NCBI RefSeq assembly: GCF_014633365.1
Contig: NC_068350.1
Location: 5,224,501-5,288,500 of the forward strand
From: Diospyros lotus
Lineage: Eukaryota > Streptophyta > Magnoliopsida > Ericales > Ebenaceae
Length of the DNA stretch: 64,000 nt
Reading direction: 5' to 3'
The position numbers were made by a program, and so were the translations under genes. Below are positions 23,300-34,177 of this stretch, piece after piece. Below the pieces are notes generated by a model that did no database searches, was not told the DNA's origin, and saw nothing but the letters and a program-made list of their open reading frames with translations. Each line of letters starts with the position of its first letter. Position 1 is the first letter of the stretch.

Positions 23300-25530
23300 T
23301 TAATATTTATCAGTCGCCCCATGTTCACTCACAGCAGCACGAGTGACGACTTCATCAGTCAAATGTCATGCAGAAGCATCAATTAATTTTCAAAATCTTA
23401 ATTGGTTAGGTTTGAGTTAGTCAGATTGTTGAATTTTAATTAATCTTCATCATTATTATATCTTATTATATAATTAAATGTAAGAATTTTGCTTAAAGTT
23501 TCTATAATTAGTTCTCTTTTCATTTATCCAAATTAGTTACCTTAACTGTGTTTCTCACATTTCATTTCATATTCAACAAACACCATTTTGAAAATGAATT
23601 TGACATCCTAAAACCATGACAACTTAAGAAAAGACAAACATACATGTGTGTGTGTGTGGGTGGGTGGGTATGGTATGAATGAGTGGATATAATCTGCAAG
23701 CCATATCCAAACAATACCAGGTCCACATCAAATGGACATAAAATACAAGAGCAAGACAGTTGGACGGCCACTTGAGTGAGAGGCATGGAGCTTTAAGTGA
23801 GAACCTAATCATCGGTATAATTAATTCTTATATAGGGTAAACCATGACCATGTTTATTTTATACTATCATTAATCATCGATACGTAGATCGATGGATTTG
23901 ATATGTTTGTAGATATGTGCATACCATCATAACCATGTATATTTCTTAAAGCCAAAAGATTAATAAAAGATCGATGGGTCATGTGGCCGCGTATGATGAG
24001 CCACGTTTCATGGCAACTTAATGAAATAGCCTTAGATCGCGACACAAAATGGTAACTTTAATTAAATATTCGTGATTAAATTAAAGCTTAAACATGGGCA
24101 CGTACTCCTCCTAATCCTAAAGCAAAGCCCATTGTCGTCCATGTTGCCACTTTGCCAGCCTCGCCCAGCTTTGCTTGTCACATATAGAACCCCACAAGTG
24201 GTATTTTTTTTAGCTTTCCTGTTATATGAACTTTCGTTAATTAATCATTTATATTTGCAATTACATCCTCTATAAAAGTTCCATATTCTTTACTATGTAT
24301 AGAAGTTTCTTACCAACTTGTCATAATGCCCTACTTAGGAGGGAGGATGAAATGAAAATAGATTGAAGAGATTACATAAAAAAGACAATAATAATGAAAC
24401 AAAATTAAAATGGATGGAGCTAGAATTCTTTGATTTTTTTCTCTCCCAAATTAGGGGAAGAATGGATCGCTAAAAACTTGTTTTTGATAATTTTTGTTGG
24501 GTTAAAAGTTATAGCTGAAAAGCAACCGCAACAATGGAGAAAGAAAGGTGGCGAGCCACAAAATAAACAAAGAAAAACAAATGAAAGAAGAAAGAAAAAG
24601 CTAGAATCTAGAAGAAGAGAGCGTCGAAATGCGATGTCATCATTGACAATTAATGTGTTTTAAACGCGTTGGGGAGGCTTATAAATTGGCCTCCCCAAAC
24701 TTAATTGATCTATTCCCCATTATCCCTTGTAAAGAGAAAAATAAATAGTTAGAAAGATCAAAGAGTTTTATCTTATTTTTTAAGAAAATATTATTGTTGT
24801 TATTTTTTTGTGATTTAGAAAGAAGATTGTAACTCCTATTATTTTTTTTAAGGAAATTCTTATATCCTTATCCATGATTTTTACTCTAGTTTGTTTGGGG
24901 GATTTTTTCACGTAAAACTTGTGTTTAATTTTATTTATTTATTTATTTTCAAATTATTAGTTACGACCCTACTCTAATTCAGTGTTATTTTTACAACAAT
25001 TTTAACTCCAATAGCCTTTTTGAAAGCCACTCACAAGTGTACTTGTAGATGCATTTATCAGTCTTCTTCTCATTTATTTAAATCATCTTGATTACACGAC
25101 TCATTATATTTTACCACTAATAGATATTATTTCAATTTGATCACAAATAATTTCATTCTAATTCTAATTTTAGTATGGTTGCAAGGCATTTTCTTCCAAG
25201 CAAAGGGATAGATTTGAAAAAGCAAGAAGTGAGAGTCCTTTTCCCACCCATTAAGTTAGACTTACTGGAGCCAGCTCTCATTAATCTTCTTTTTAACTAA
25301 ATTCAAATGTCATATATGAGAGTGACAATACTTCGTATTAGATGACAGTAATAGCACCACTTACCTTTTCATTCCTAAATCATAATAATTCTTATATAGT
25401 GGACGATACCAACCAAATCCCTCACAAAAGATTTAAACACCAAATAATTTTGTATCTAAATTTAACTCTCAAATCACTTAGACCATTACTTAATAATCAA
25501 CTTCAAAATTTTAATTCATAAGAGCAAATG
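23300..25530. other. Intergenic, no gene recognised
   Basis: AT-rich spacer with a (TG)n run near 23645-23660. Open frames at 23562-24663 have no domain signature and look like chance. Confidence 0.45.
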
Positions 25531-25534
25531 CATT

Positions 25535-25875
25535 AAGATAGTATTTGTTAATCAAAATTTAGGATAAAAAAAATAAGATATGAAAAGCATTTCAGATAAA
25601 AATATTTTCTTATTGTATTTCTTAAATTCCTATGGCAACTAATTAAAAAAAATTACTAACTTCTTATCGAGAATTATTTAGATAAATTTATTTAGGATCT
25701 TACAGATAAAAAAATAAATAACTTACATGCTCTCTAATATATTCTAAAAAATTTAACAATTAATCTGATAAAAATCTTAAAATGTTTCATAATCTTATTT
25801 TAATTATTTTATATCTTAATTCAAAAATATTTTAATTTAATTTTATTTATTTTAATAAACGTGTTAAGTGGTAGT
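25535..25875. repeat. Dispersed AT-rich repeat, copy 1
   Basis: Begins with AAGATAGTATTTGTTAAT and ends with a TTTATTTTAATAAACGTG-like inverse of that start. Its reverse complement matches 40285-40480 over blocks such as GAATTAAGATATA, AATAAGATT and TTCATTAAAATAA/TTTATTAAAATAA. The structure suggests a MITE family with short, poorly conserved inverted ends. Family unknown. Confidence 0.5.
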
Positions 25876-25879
25876 ATAA

Positions 25880-27300
25880 TTCAGATACCGAAAGTTTTGT
25901 AATTTGTCAGTTGTCATTTTGGGGGGTAGGGAAGAATAAAATGGCATCAGCCACACGGGGATGAATCATGAATGTGAAGCATCCATTAGAATTTCCACAC
26001 CAACTTCAACATGTCCATCCATCACGGGAAAACTATGTGCACACTTTTTATTGCTAGGGCCCCGCTAATGATCGATCATATAAAGTTTGAGATAGTCTTC
26101 TTCTTTCCCCCTTTTTTTTTTCCTTCGAATCCTTTGTTTTCTACGATGTGGGTATCTGGAACCAAGTTATAAAAGCTGCCCACCTACTTTTTCAATAACC
26201 CATCCTTCCCACGAAGCAGCCAAGCAATAATAATTATATATGGTTCCTTAATTCGTTTGACAAAGTTTAATTATGTGTAAAAATGGCCAAACATTTAAAC
26301 TGTTCTTTTTTTAAGCTTTAGCAGTGGTTAGCCGATGACCTACCAATAGCAATTTTTTTTATAAAAAGAATTACACAGTAACAAAGTTTAGACCAAAAAA
26401 GGGTGGGCTAAGCCTAAAAGAACCTGCAGGAGGCTCTACAAATGGTGGAAGGAAAGCCCATCAGAGCTGCCGGCTGCAGCTGCCATGAAGGGGAGTTGAG
26501 TTGTCCGCCAGGCCAGCCAGCGTCGGGGTTACTTACCTCCCTCCTGGTTGCGAGAAGGCATGAAGTTGGGCATATATATATAAATTATTGTTATTATAGT
26601 TACATATATATTGGAATTGGCATTATTTTGAAAATGTCGTTTCTAACCTTATAATATTAGAGCTTTGGAATCAATTCGGTTTTGTTCTCTTCTTCGATAC
26701 TTTGGTGGTGGGGCCATTATTTATTTAAAATTTTATTATTTTAAAAAAATTGGTCATGGTAGAGTTTTTCTTATTAAAAAATCATTTTTCAGACACGTGC
26801 TCCCAATTCTTATAGATTTAAAATAATAAGGAAAATTAATGCATCACAGTCGGGCTATATTTGTAAAATCAGGATATATAGACACAACACGGTAAATAAT
26901 ATATTAAATTTTTACTTTCTAAATAAAAGCAAAAACTTCACTTTTTGATACTTAAAATATATAAAAAAAAAAAAAGAATTGGGCTCAAAGTTATTTTGTT
27001 AAGATGGTTAAAAGTAATAAAAAAATATTATATTTTATGTCATCAAATCAAGTCAATCTCTTCTTTGTTTACGGTGTCATTAGCTCTTGGACTTAACTGT
27101 GAACGTGTGGACTGTAACACCACCCATCACCAAACTTTTATCACGCCGGCAGATGCAGAAGCTGTGGCTAAAGCTGATGGGCGATAAGTAATATCGAGAT
27201 CCTTAAATTAATTAATGCGGTTAATTCGATAATTTTTTCCAATCCCTCCTTAATTAAATGAAAAACTACAAAATTTAAATTAATTCTGGTCCGACATGAC
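25880..27300. other. Intergenic, no gene recognised
   Basis: Mostly AT-rich. A GC-richer island at 26400-26570 carries a short open frame on the plus strand but no recognisable domain. Confidence 0.45.
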
Positions 27301-27487
27301 ATGCGGCCTAAATTAATGACGGGAACAGCTCCACCGGGGACCACCGGTAAACGTCAGCGCCTCAGCCGTAAATTCCCCAACCTCGGAGGGACATATCCGG
27401 CAATCCAAAAATACCAGGCATCGTTCGGTTGATTCCGCACGTCAAGATCGACGGGTGGGCCCGGATTCCCCACTTCATATGATTGCG

Positions 27488-27511
27488 CCACGTGTATACC
27501 ATGACACGTGG
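27488..27511. promoter_or_regulatory. Paired inverted G-box/ABRE sites upstream of the PLATZ gene
   Basis: CCACGTGT at 27488-27495 and ACACGTGG at 27504-27511 form a perfect inverted pair separated by 8 bp. Each contains CACGTG, the core bound by plant bZIP and bHLH factors. They lie about 375 bp before the first ATG of the PLATZ gene. Function is inferred from the motif alone. Confidence 0.55.
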
Positions 27512-27885
27512 AACACGATGAACAGCGAGAAGACGTACTCCGGTGGACATCCTACGTAGAGACGCAAAGAAGATCCAAAGTAGCGTAAGCGGCAAACACC
27601 GCTTCGATCCGACGGCCCAAAACGTGTCTCAGCCACCCCGCGGGATCCTGGCCGTCGATCATTTGTTAATGAGCCTTGAGCTCTCAGTCTAGGCCTTGCT
27701 TTGTTGTTGAATTCTAAGTTTCGGGTTGTTTTCTTCTCTCTCTCTCTCTCTCTCCCCCTCCCCCTCCCCCTCCCTGCGCGATCCATTCCATTTCTCGCTT
27801 CGCCGAATCCGCCATTGTCAATTCGGAGAATCCCATCCGCGAGTTCTCCGACATTACCCGTTTCAGGGAACTCAGGTCTCTCGTT

Positions 27886-29283
27886 ATGGTAACGCCAATT
27901 TCACATCCTCCCACTCACCTGCATTTTCTTGGATTATGAGACATTTTCTTGATCTTTCGGTTAAGTTTTCTGGGCTTCCAAGCAGGCGGAAATGCTGGTT
28001 CCGCCGTGGCTGGAGCCACTGCTGAACACAGCCTTCTTCTCCGTCTGCCGGATTCACGGCGACGCCGCCAGAAGCGAGTGCAATATGTATTGCTTGGACT
28101 GCAACAAAGACGCCTTCTGCTTCTACTGCCGCTCAACCAGACACAACGATCACCAAGTTATCCAGGTAATTGAGTACATTAATTTCATCCGATCTTCAAA
28201 TTGCAGTCATTGTGTATGTATCAAGAAAGTTTGTTCCTTTAGTTATTGCCCTCTTTGCTTTGGGGGTTGAATAATGTTGCAGATAAGGAGATCGTCGTAC
28301 CATGATGTGGTGAGGGTTTCGGAGATTGAGAATGTATTGGACATAAGTGGAGTTCAAACGTATGTGATAAACAGCGCGAGGGTTTTGTTCTTGAACGAAA
28401 GGCCTCAGCCGAAGTCTGGCAAATCGGTTTCTCACATTTGTGAAATCTGCGGGAGAACCCTCTTGGACCCATTTCGCTTCTGTTCTTTGGGCTGTAAGGT
28501 TGGTAATATTAATAATTAATACTAATGACTCTTTAGCGTTTACTTTTCTTCTCTTTTTCCCATGCCCAATATTGACCCTTCATCATGCTTCATGCACATG
28601 CACGCGCGCGCGCGCGCACACGCACACACATTCACATTATAGTGATAGCCGCTCTCGATCAATCTGGTTCCCTCGCTGCCAGGTAATAGGCTATCATATA
28701 TGATCTCTTATCTCACCAAGTAATTTGTGGGAGATATTATGCATAAATTGTGTAATTGCGGACTCTCTCTCTCTCTCTCTCAAATAATTAGAAGAAAATG
28801 AAAACAAACATAGATCATTATCATCATCACAATCCCATTATGCATTATGTCCCTAACCCATCGCCATTGTTGAAGCTTTCATGGCTGACCCACCACCAAT
28901 GGCCATCATTGTCATCCCACGTTAACTATTTGCTAAATGGGGTTTTTTGCTTAATTGTGACTCCAAGTTAATTTTGATTTTTGGATTTACTAACTCAGCT
29001 TGTAGGAATCAAGACAAATGGAAATGCAAGGTTCAGCTTGGAGGGCAACAATGTCGGGCAACTGGCGGAGAGGTCAAGAGGTGAAGGGATGTCGTCAAGG
29101 AGATTATCATCATCATCATCATCATCCTCATCCTCATCAAGAAGAGGAGAAAAGGCACTGCTTGAAGGTTCACAGCAACAAGACACGTTCCCTCCGGCAG
29201 CGGCGACGGCTGCTCCACCACCTCCTCAGCCGAGTGCAAGAAGAAGAAAGGGAATCCCGCACAGGGCACCTTTTAAAGCCTAA
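27886..29283 (+). CDS. PLATZ-family zinc-binding transcription factor
   Basis: Plant AT-rich-sequence and zinc-binding protein. Exons: ..-27888 (ATG at 27886 directly followed by a gtaacg donor), 27986-28165, 28283-28498 and 28999-29283, stop TAA, about 227 residues. If the split first ATG is not used, the ATG at 27992 gives 224. Exon 2 begins [17 protein letters not shown] and carries the B-box-like zinc ligands [21 protein letters not shown] and RHNDHQ. Exon 3 has [38 protein letters not shown] and a second Cys cluster [19 protein letters not shown]. Exon 4 has a Ser run, QQQ and Pro-rich tracts and a basic tail ARRRKG. PLATZ proteins bind A/T-rich DNA and repress transcription in the nucleus. 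The leader holds a (CT)n/C5T tract at 27733-27772. Frame intact. The SCPL51-like neighbour mirrors the At2g27920-At2g27930 pair. Confidence 0.93.
28598..28632. repeat. (CA/CG)n alternating tract in PLATZ intron
   Basis: Alternating ACGCGCGCGCGCGCACACGC-type sequence inside the third intron. Pure alternating purine-pyrimidine DNA of this kind can take the Z form. Probably a variable microsatellite. Confidence 0.8.
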
Positions 29284-30150
29284 TCATGCAAGCAAAGCGA
29301 AAGCCCCTTGCAAAACTTGGCCATGAAAAAGCTCCCCTCTTTTTATGCCTCTTTGCCCCAAAACCCCAACAGCAGCAATTGTAGATCAATATTCCTAAGA
29401 TATTTCTCTTTTTTTAAAAACTCATTTTGTGGCTTTAGGATTGTTACCAAGTATATATAAAAGCATCATCATCATATATATAAATAAAATATTTCTTATA
29501 TACCCGCTTTATTTTATTAATTTTGTAATTATAAATATAAAAATAATTATCGAACTAAAATTCATATCCAAGAATAAGATTAATATTTAAGATGGGTTGT
29601 TAAATTTTTAGATGAAGTTATAGATCTACGTACGAAATGAGAAGGTGTTGGGTTGGGTCCCATAAAAGTTGATTGTGATGTGGTGGGGATCAATGGTGGA
29701 GGAATGTTAGGATGGTTTTGGGGGGATGGGGGTGTTGTACATACTGCATATACATATATATATATATATATATCTATAACTGCATTAAATAAATTGCAAT
29801 CTATGTATATAAAATAAGAAGGGAAATGAAAAGAAAGTGTTTGTAAAGTCGGGGGGGATAGTTTTCGTGGGGTAGCGAAGGCACATGGGCCGTTTACATA
29901 AAGGAAGAACAACTTTTTATTTGTTTATTAGCACTTGTAATGGGTGCAAATCAACTTTCTCTACGTTACCAGCTTTGGATAGCACAATCAAATCAATTGC
30001 TATTTGCTCTATAATATTCTTTTAACCCTTTGATTCTTTTTCTAAACTTTTTTAAATTAGAATTTTAGTCATCTTTTTTTTGTGGGGGAGACACTCAATT
30101 TTTACGCCCATTACTTTTACTTTATAATATTATCGGTCTAATTTAACATT
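29284..30150. other. PLATZ 3' region and intergenic spacer
   Basis: AATAAAAT near 29484 is a candidate polyadenylation signal for the PLATZ gene. A (TA)n microsatellite lies at 29753-29772. No gene seen. Confidence 0.5.
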
Positions 30151-30151
30151 A

Positions 30152-30367
30152 AGAGTGTGTTTGATTACACATATTTTTCATAAAAAATATGTAATTATTA
30201 CACATTTTCTATAGAAAATAATCAAACACTTTTAATTTTTTTATGAAAAAATATGTATGGTACAACCATTTAAAGTTTCTTTCCATAAAATTCATTTTTC
30301 AAGGGAGTGAGATGAATTTTGTTTTCTAGGCAATATTAATTCTAGGTAATGCAATCAAACACACCCT
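30152..30367. mobile_element. Small MITE with GTGTGTTTGATT ends
   Basis: The left end GAGTGTGTTTGATTACA and right end TGCAATCAAACACACCC are inverted repeats with two mismatches. The element is about 215 bp and has no coding capacity. Short ends of this type fit hAT-like MITEs, but the 8-bp target duplication is not clear. Confidence 0.6.
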
Positions 30368-30830
30368 AAGGGTGCATTTGATAGAGTTAGAAAATGAGGG
30401 TGAAATTTTAATTCTATGGAATTCCAATTCTCACTCCAACCCCTAAGAATTCCAATTCCTTAATTTTAAAGAAAATATTCACTTTTTGAACTAAAATGAA
30501 ATTCGAATTTCATGGAATTGAAAAGTTGTTTGATAGAATTTCTTGGAATTTAGATGAAAAATGAATTCCACCCTTATTTTTCATGTCCAAGGGTGCGTTT
30601 GATAGTATGAAAAATACTTGAAAAATGTCACATCCAAGGAATTGAATTCCATCTTGAGTGTTTGACACACTACATTTTTCATGGAATTGAATTTCATAGT
30701 ACAACCATTAAAGCTTATTTTTTGCTTTTTTCCATGAAAAATTCCATCTAAAGGGAGATGATTTTTGTTTTTCATATAAGTTAGAAAACACTTTCCTTTC
30801 CACCTAAATACTATCAAACACACCATAAGA
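30367..30830. mobile_element. Nested MITE pair with GGGTGCGTTTGATAG ends
   Basis: GGTGCATTTGATAGAG at 30370 and AAGGGTGCGTTTGATAGTAT at 30589 are two left ends. The right end at 30811-30828 (CTATCAAACACACCAT) is their inverse. The inner element is 30589-30828. The outer one, 30367-30588, lacks an obvious right end and may have been interrupted by the inner. Same end motif as the preceding MITE. Both bodies contain repeats of TGGAATT-type sequence. Confidence 0.55.
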
Positions 30831-31920
30831 TTCATATACAATTTAACATATCTTTATAATAGAATTGAGATAAACGTAGAACAAATAAATCAATTTCGTG
30901 AAAATAATTGGATTTTATCAATTTTTTCATAGTAAAAAATATGGTCAAGAGATAAAGAAAATGAAAATTAAAATGAGATGGAAGTTAAGTTGGGGCAAAT
31001 GCCCAGATTCTGGGCCCTTACTGGGCAGGGCCTGCCTGTGAAGTCCAACCATTCTGTGTTTGTTTAGATTATAAGTAACATGTTTCCATATTGTATGATA
31101 GATGGGAACCTTAGCTGAAGGGAGAAATACAAAAAATACTTCTTATTTGAAAAAGATTCAGAGTTCAGGGCCCAAATTCAATTTAGGAGCTCATTGAACT
31201 TATTAGAGTTGTTTTAGGCAAAGTGACAAATCCAACCTAAAAGAATGGGCCATCCATGCCCTAAACCTATTCATGTGTTATAATCCAGGCCGCAACTTTA
31301 CCATAAGTCTATATAAAGGTACAATTTTTCAAAAGTCAAGTATCTTATTAATTGTACATTGATTATATTAATATTGTAACATCCAGTTAGTCTCAAGTTT
31401 AATAATTGATTTGAGTATTAAAAGATTTATTGGGCACCGTGTTTCATTCTTTTTATAGGTAAAGCAAGTTTTGAACAAATTTGAACTAAAAAATAGCTAA
31501 AAATATTTTAGAATCAAGAAAAATCACAAAAAAGTTCTACAATAGAAGTCCAACAATAAGTGGCTAGCTACTATGGATTTATATTATAATTTATGGGGAA
31601 GAACTAGTTTACTTTTCATTAATCTAAGTGTTTAATTATTCGTGTTTAATCTAAGGTCAACCAATTTAGGCAGTGAGGCCACGTACCAGTGAATGATATC
31701 CTAAACGTTCAGCAAGTTACACATTACTCAAAATTAAAAGATATATTAAATCTAAGCCCAATGTGATGCTGCTGCTTTAAATTGGTACAAGCTTAATATT
31801 GTGACAAAAATAAAATTGTAGTTAATATATCTCAATAATAAAATTATTGAGCAAAATAGAGTTGTTAACAATAATAAAATTTTGATTACATATAATTAAT
31901 TAATTATTCATATAATTATC
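30831..31920. other. Intergenic, no gene recognised
   Basis: AT-rich DNA left of the ATL gene. It should contain the 3' UTR of that minus-strand gene. Nothing else is supported. Confidence 0.45.
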
Positions 31921-32745
31921 TCAATGGGGAAGAAGATGTCCGTTAGCAGAGGCACCCTTTTCCATCTTAAACCTCGGTGTGAAAGACCTCAGCAACGTGG
32001 ACGACACCCGATCCAGATGCCTCATAACATCAGCTTTCGACGAAGACGATGATGAACAAGTCCTTTCATTCTCCCTCTCCATCTGTATAACAAGATACGA
32101 TTGGTCCATGGACAGCGATCGCTTTAACTTTAAGCCCACGTCCAAACGCCCGGCCGGAGGCAGCCTCTCCCCATGGCCTTCCCCCGGCAACGCCATTGAA
32201 GCACAGTGCCGGAGCATCCCAGAAGAACCACCGGTTTGGACACCTTCGGCCATTGATTCACCTTCTTGATCATAAACCCTAGCTCCCAGAGTTTGATCTT
32301 TAAACGGTGCAACGGCCGACCTGCAAAGCGGGCAACTGGCATTGCCCATGAGCCACTGGTCAATGCAGTGAACGTGAAACGGGTGGCTGCAATTCGGCAG
32401 CAGACGGACGATCTCTCCTTCTTCCAGTTCCCCTAAGCAAACTGCACATTCCTTGTGGTCCAAGAGGAAGAGATGGCGGTTCTGGGCGGAATAGGCGAGG
32501 ACCGGTATGGCGTCGAGGACTTTCTCGTCGACTCCGGCGGTGGCTGGAGGGCAGGAGGGGGGTGGCGGCGCAGGGATTCCGGAGTGGTGCCGGCGGCGGC
32601 TGCAGTACTTGACGACGAGGAGATGGTAGATTAAAAGGGCCAGAGAAGTTAAGGCGATGCCGAGGAGGGAGACGAGTAGAGAAGTGGAGAAGGATGACAT
32701 AGGTGGCGATTCTTCCGATGTTGAGTATGGTTGCATCTTCCCCAT
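31921..32745 (-). CDS. ATL-type RING-H2 E3 ubiquitin ligase
   Basis: A single-exon gene of 274 residues, as usual for the ATL family. Residues about 18-45 form one transmembrane helix (SFSTSLLVSLLGIALTSLAL and on), followed by basic KYCSRRRHH. The ATL GLD motif appears as GVDEKVLDAIPV (about 72-83). The RING-H2 domain is CAVCLGELEEGEIVRLLPNC then HPFHVHCIDQWL then CPLC (about 100-141), with all eight ligands present (two Cys, Cys-x-His, His, Cys, two Cys) and the E2-contacting Trp. The C-terminal region is Ser-rich and includes RSLSMD, a common ATL phospho-like motif. Such proteins sit in membranes and pass ubiquitin from E2 to target proteins, often in stress signalling. The target is unknown. 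An 18-nt G run at 32771-32788 lies just upstream of the start. Confidence 0.93.
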   Translation of the reverse strand: MGKMQPYSTSEESPPMSSFSTSLLVSLLGIALTSLALLIYHLLVVKYCSRRRHHSGIPAPPPPSCPPATAGVDEKVLDAIPVLAYSAQNRHLFLLDHKECAVCLGELEEGEIVRLLPNCSHPFHVHCIDQWLMGNASCPLCRSAVAPFKDQTLGARVYDQEGESMAEGVQTGGSSGMLRHCASMALPGEGHGERLPPAGRLDVGLKLKRSLSMDQSYLVIQMERENERTCSSSSSSKADVMRHLDRVSSTLLRSFTPRFKMEKGASANGHLLPH

Positions 32746-32770
32746 TAATTCCAGAGCTCTTTCTTCATCT

Positions 32771-32788
32771 GGGGGGGGGGGGGGGGGG
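32771..32788. repeat. G18 homopolymer upstream of the ATL gene
   Basis: Eighteen consecutive G on the plus strand, 26 bp before the minus-strand ATG, probably in the leader. Such runs are length-variable and prone to sequencing error, and could form a G-quadruplex. Confidence 0.9.
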
Positions 32789-34177
32789 AAATTGATCTGT
32801 GTTGGGATTAAGGAGATTTAATCCCAATAAATCTGGTTTTGGTTAATCAGTTCCATTTCAATATCCCAACGGGGCATCGATCGATCGGTCATCACAAGGA
32901 CAAATTTTAAGTAAAAGGGTTGGAATTATATACATAGACGTACGATGATTTCAACAAGATGAAGACGGAAGGGGCAAAGGAAGCCACATGGACGTGGCTG
33001 AAAAAACAAGCGTGTCTGCGAAGTCGTCACTCCTCCGAGAAAGCATAGGGAGAGTAGGTGAGCAGTTATTTTCGGGAAATTCAAATCTGTGAACACCTGG
33101 CATGGCAGACGTGGCATTTGAATATTTTATTTATTTATTTAGATCATATCTTAGGACACGTCATTGAAGAACTCTTGAACAAATGAAGCAACATAAGTTC
33201 TGGACACGTGTACGCCTTGGAAGCTGGGGGCTGCGTCGGTGGATACTGATGGGAACATAAGCACATACATATATATATATATATATATATGATTGGGAGA
33301 TGGAAGCATAGATATTAACATCACCTCTTGGCTTGGGTGCTTGTTTGCCTCACATTAGATTTTGGCCCAAGTATATACACGGTTGTTTAGTTGTGGGAAA
33401 TATGTCTTTATTTTAAAAAAAAAAAAAAATTAACATATGAAATTAAATATAATTTTTAAATATTTTTCAATTTTTATCAACTAATTAAATATAAACCAAA
33501 AATCCATTATATATATATATATATATTAAACCTGATGTGATGTGAGCATAGAGTGGAACTGGGCCGAACTGAGCATAGAGTCGAAGCCCAATGCAGGCCC
33601 AAAACCTTGCAACAGCTGATAACATCATTCCAATACTTATTTAAACCTGATGTGATGATTTTTAGTTAGCTGTCAATTAATAATTATTTAGAAAATAAAA
33701 CATGTTGCAAAAAATTACTATAAGCCCATAGAAATTACTAACCATTATTCGAATATTCAATTTGTTTTAAACCCATTATTTGATTTTTCAAATTTCTAAA
33801 TAACTGATGAATTAAGCAAATGGCCTGATATTTTACTGAATTTAGTTTCCAAGTTATTTATATTATTAACTAAACTTTTCTATCATAATAAAAAACTTTA
33901 AAATCTGGCGTTGGGTTCGAGTTTCAAGATTCAGCTCTAATGGAGGTCAAGATCCAATGCACGGCCACAGAGGCAATCCAGCGCGACTAATTGGTGCAGT
34001 TTGGACTTTTCTAAGGAATCAATTTCTTAAGTCTGCCATGGCCACCCCACAAGAAGACTGATATGAGAGAGAGATGGTGATGTGCCAACCACTCACCACT
34101 TATCCCCGAAGCCCCGAACAGATACCACAGATTCCAAGTATTACGAATCATCGCCATCATCATCATCGTCTTCTTTG
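32789..34177. other. Intergenic region between the ATL and permease genes
   Basis: Divergent promoters should lie here. There are (AT)n tracts at about 33268-33291 and 33508-33526 and a poly(A) run at 33415-33429. AACCTGATGTGATG occurs at 33530 and again at 33645. No TATA box could be assigned with confidence. Confidence 0.45.

Noticed and set aside
26400..26660. GC-rich island with a 70-codon ORF
   Set aside because: No domain or promoter context; could be a fragment of an unrecognised repeat.
34082..34177. Longer N-terminus for the permease from 34082
   Set aside because: The codon there is GTG, not ATG; the first ATG in frame is at 34178 and gives a plausible transit peptide.
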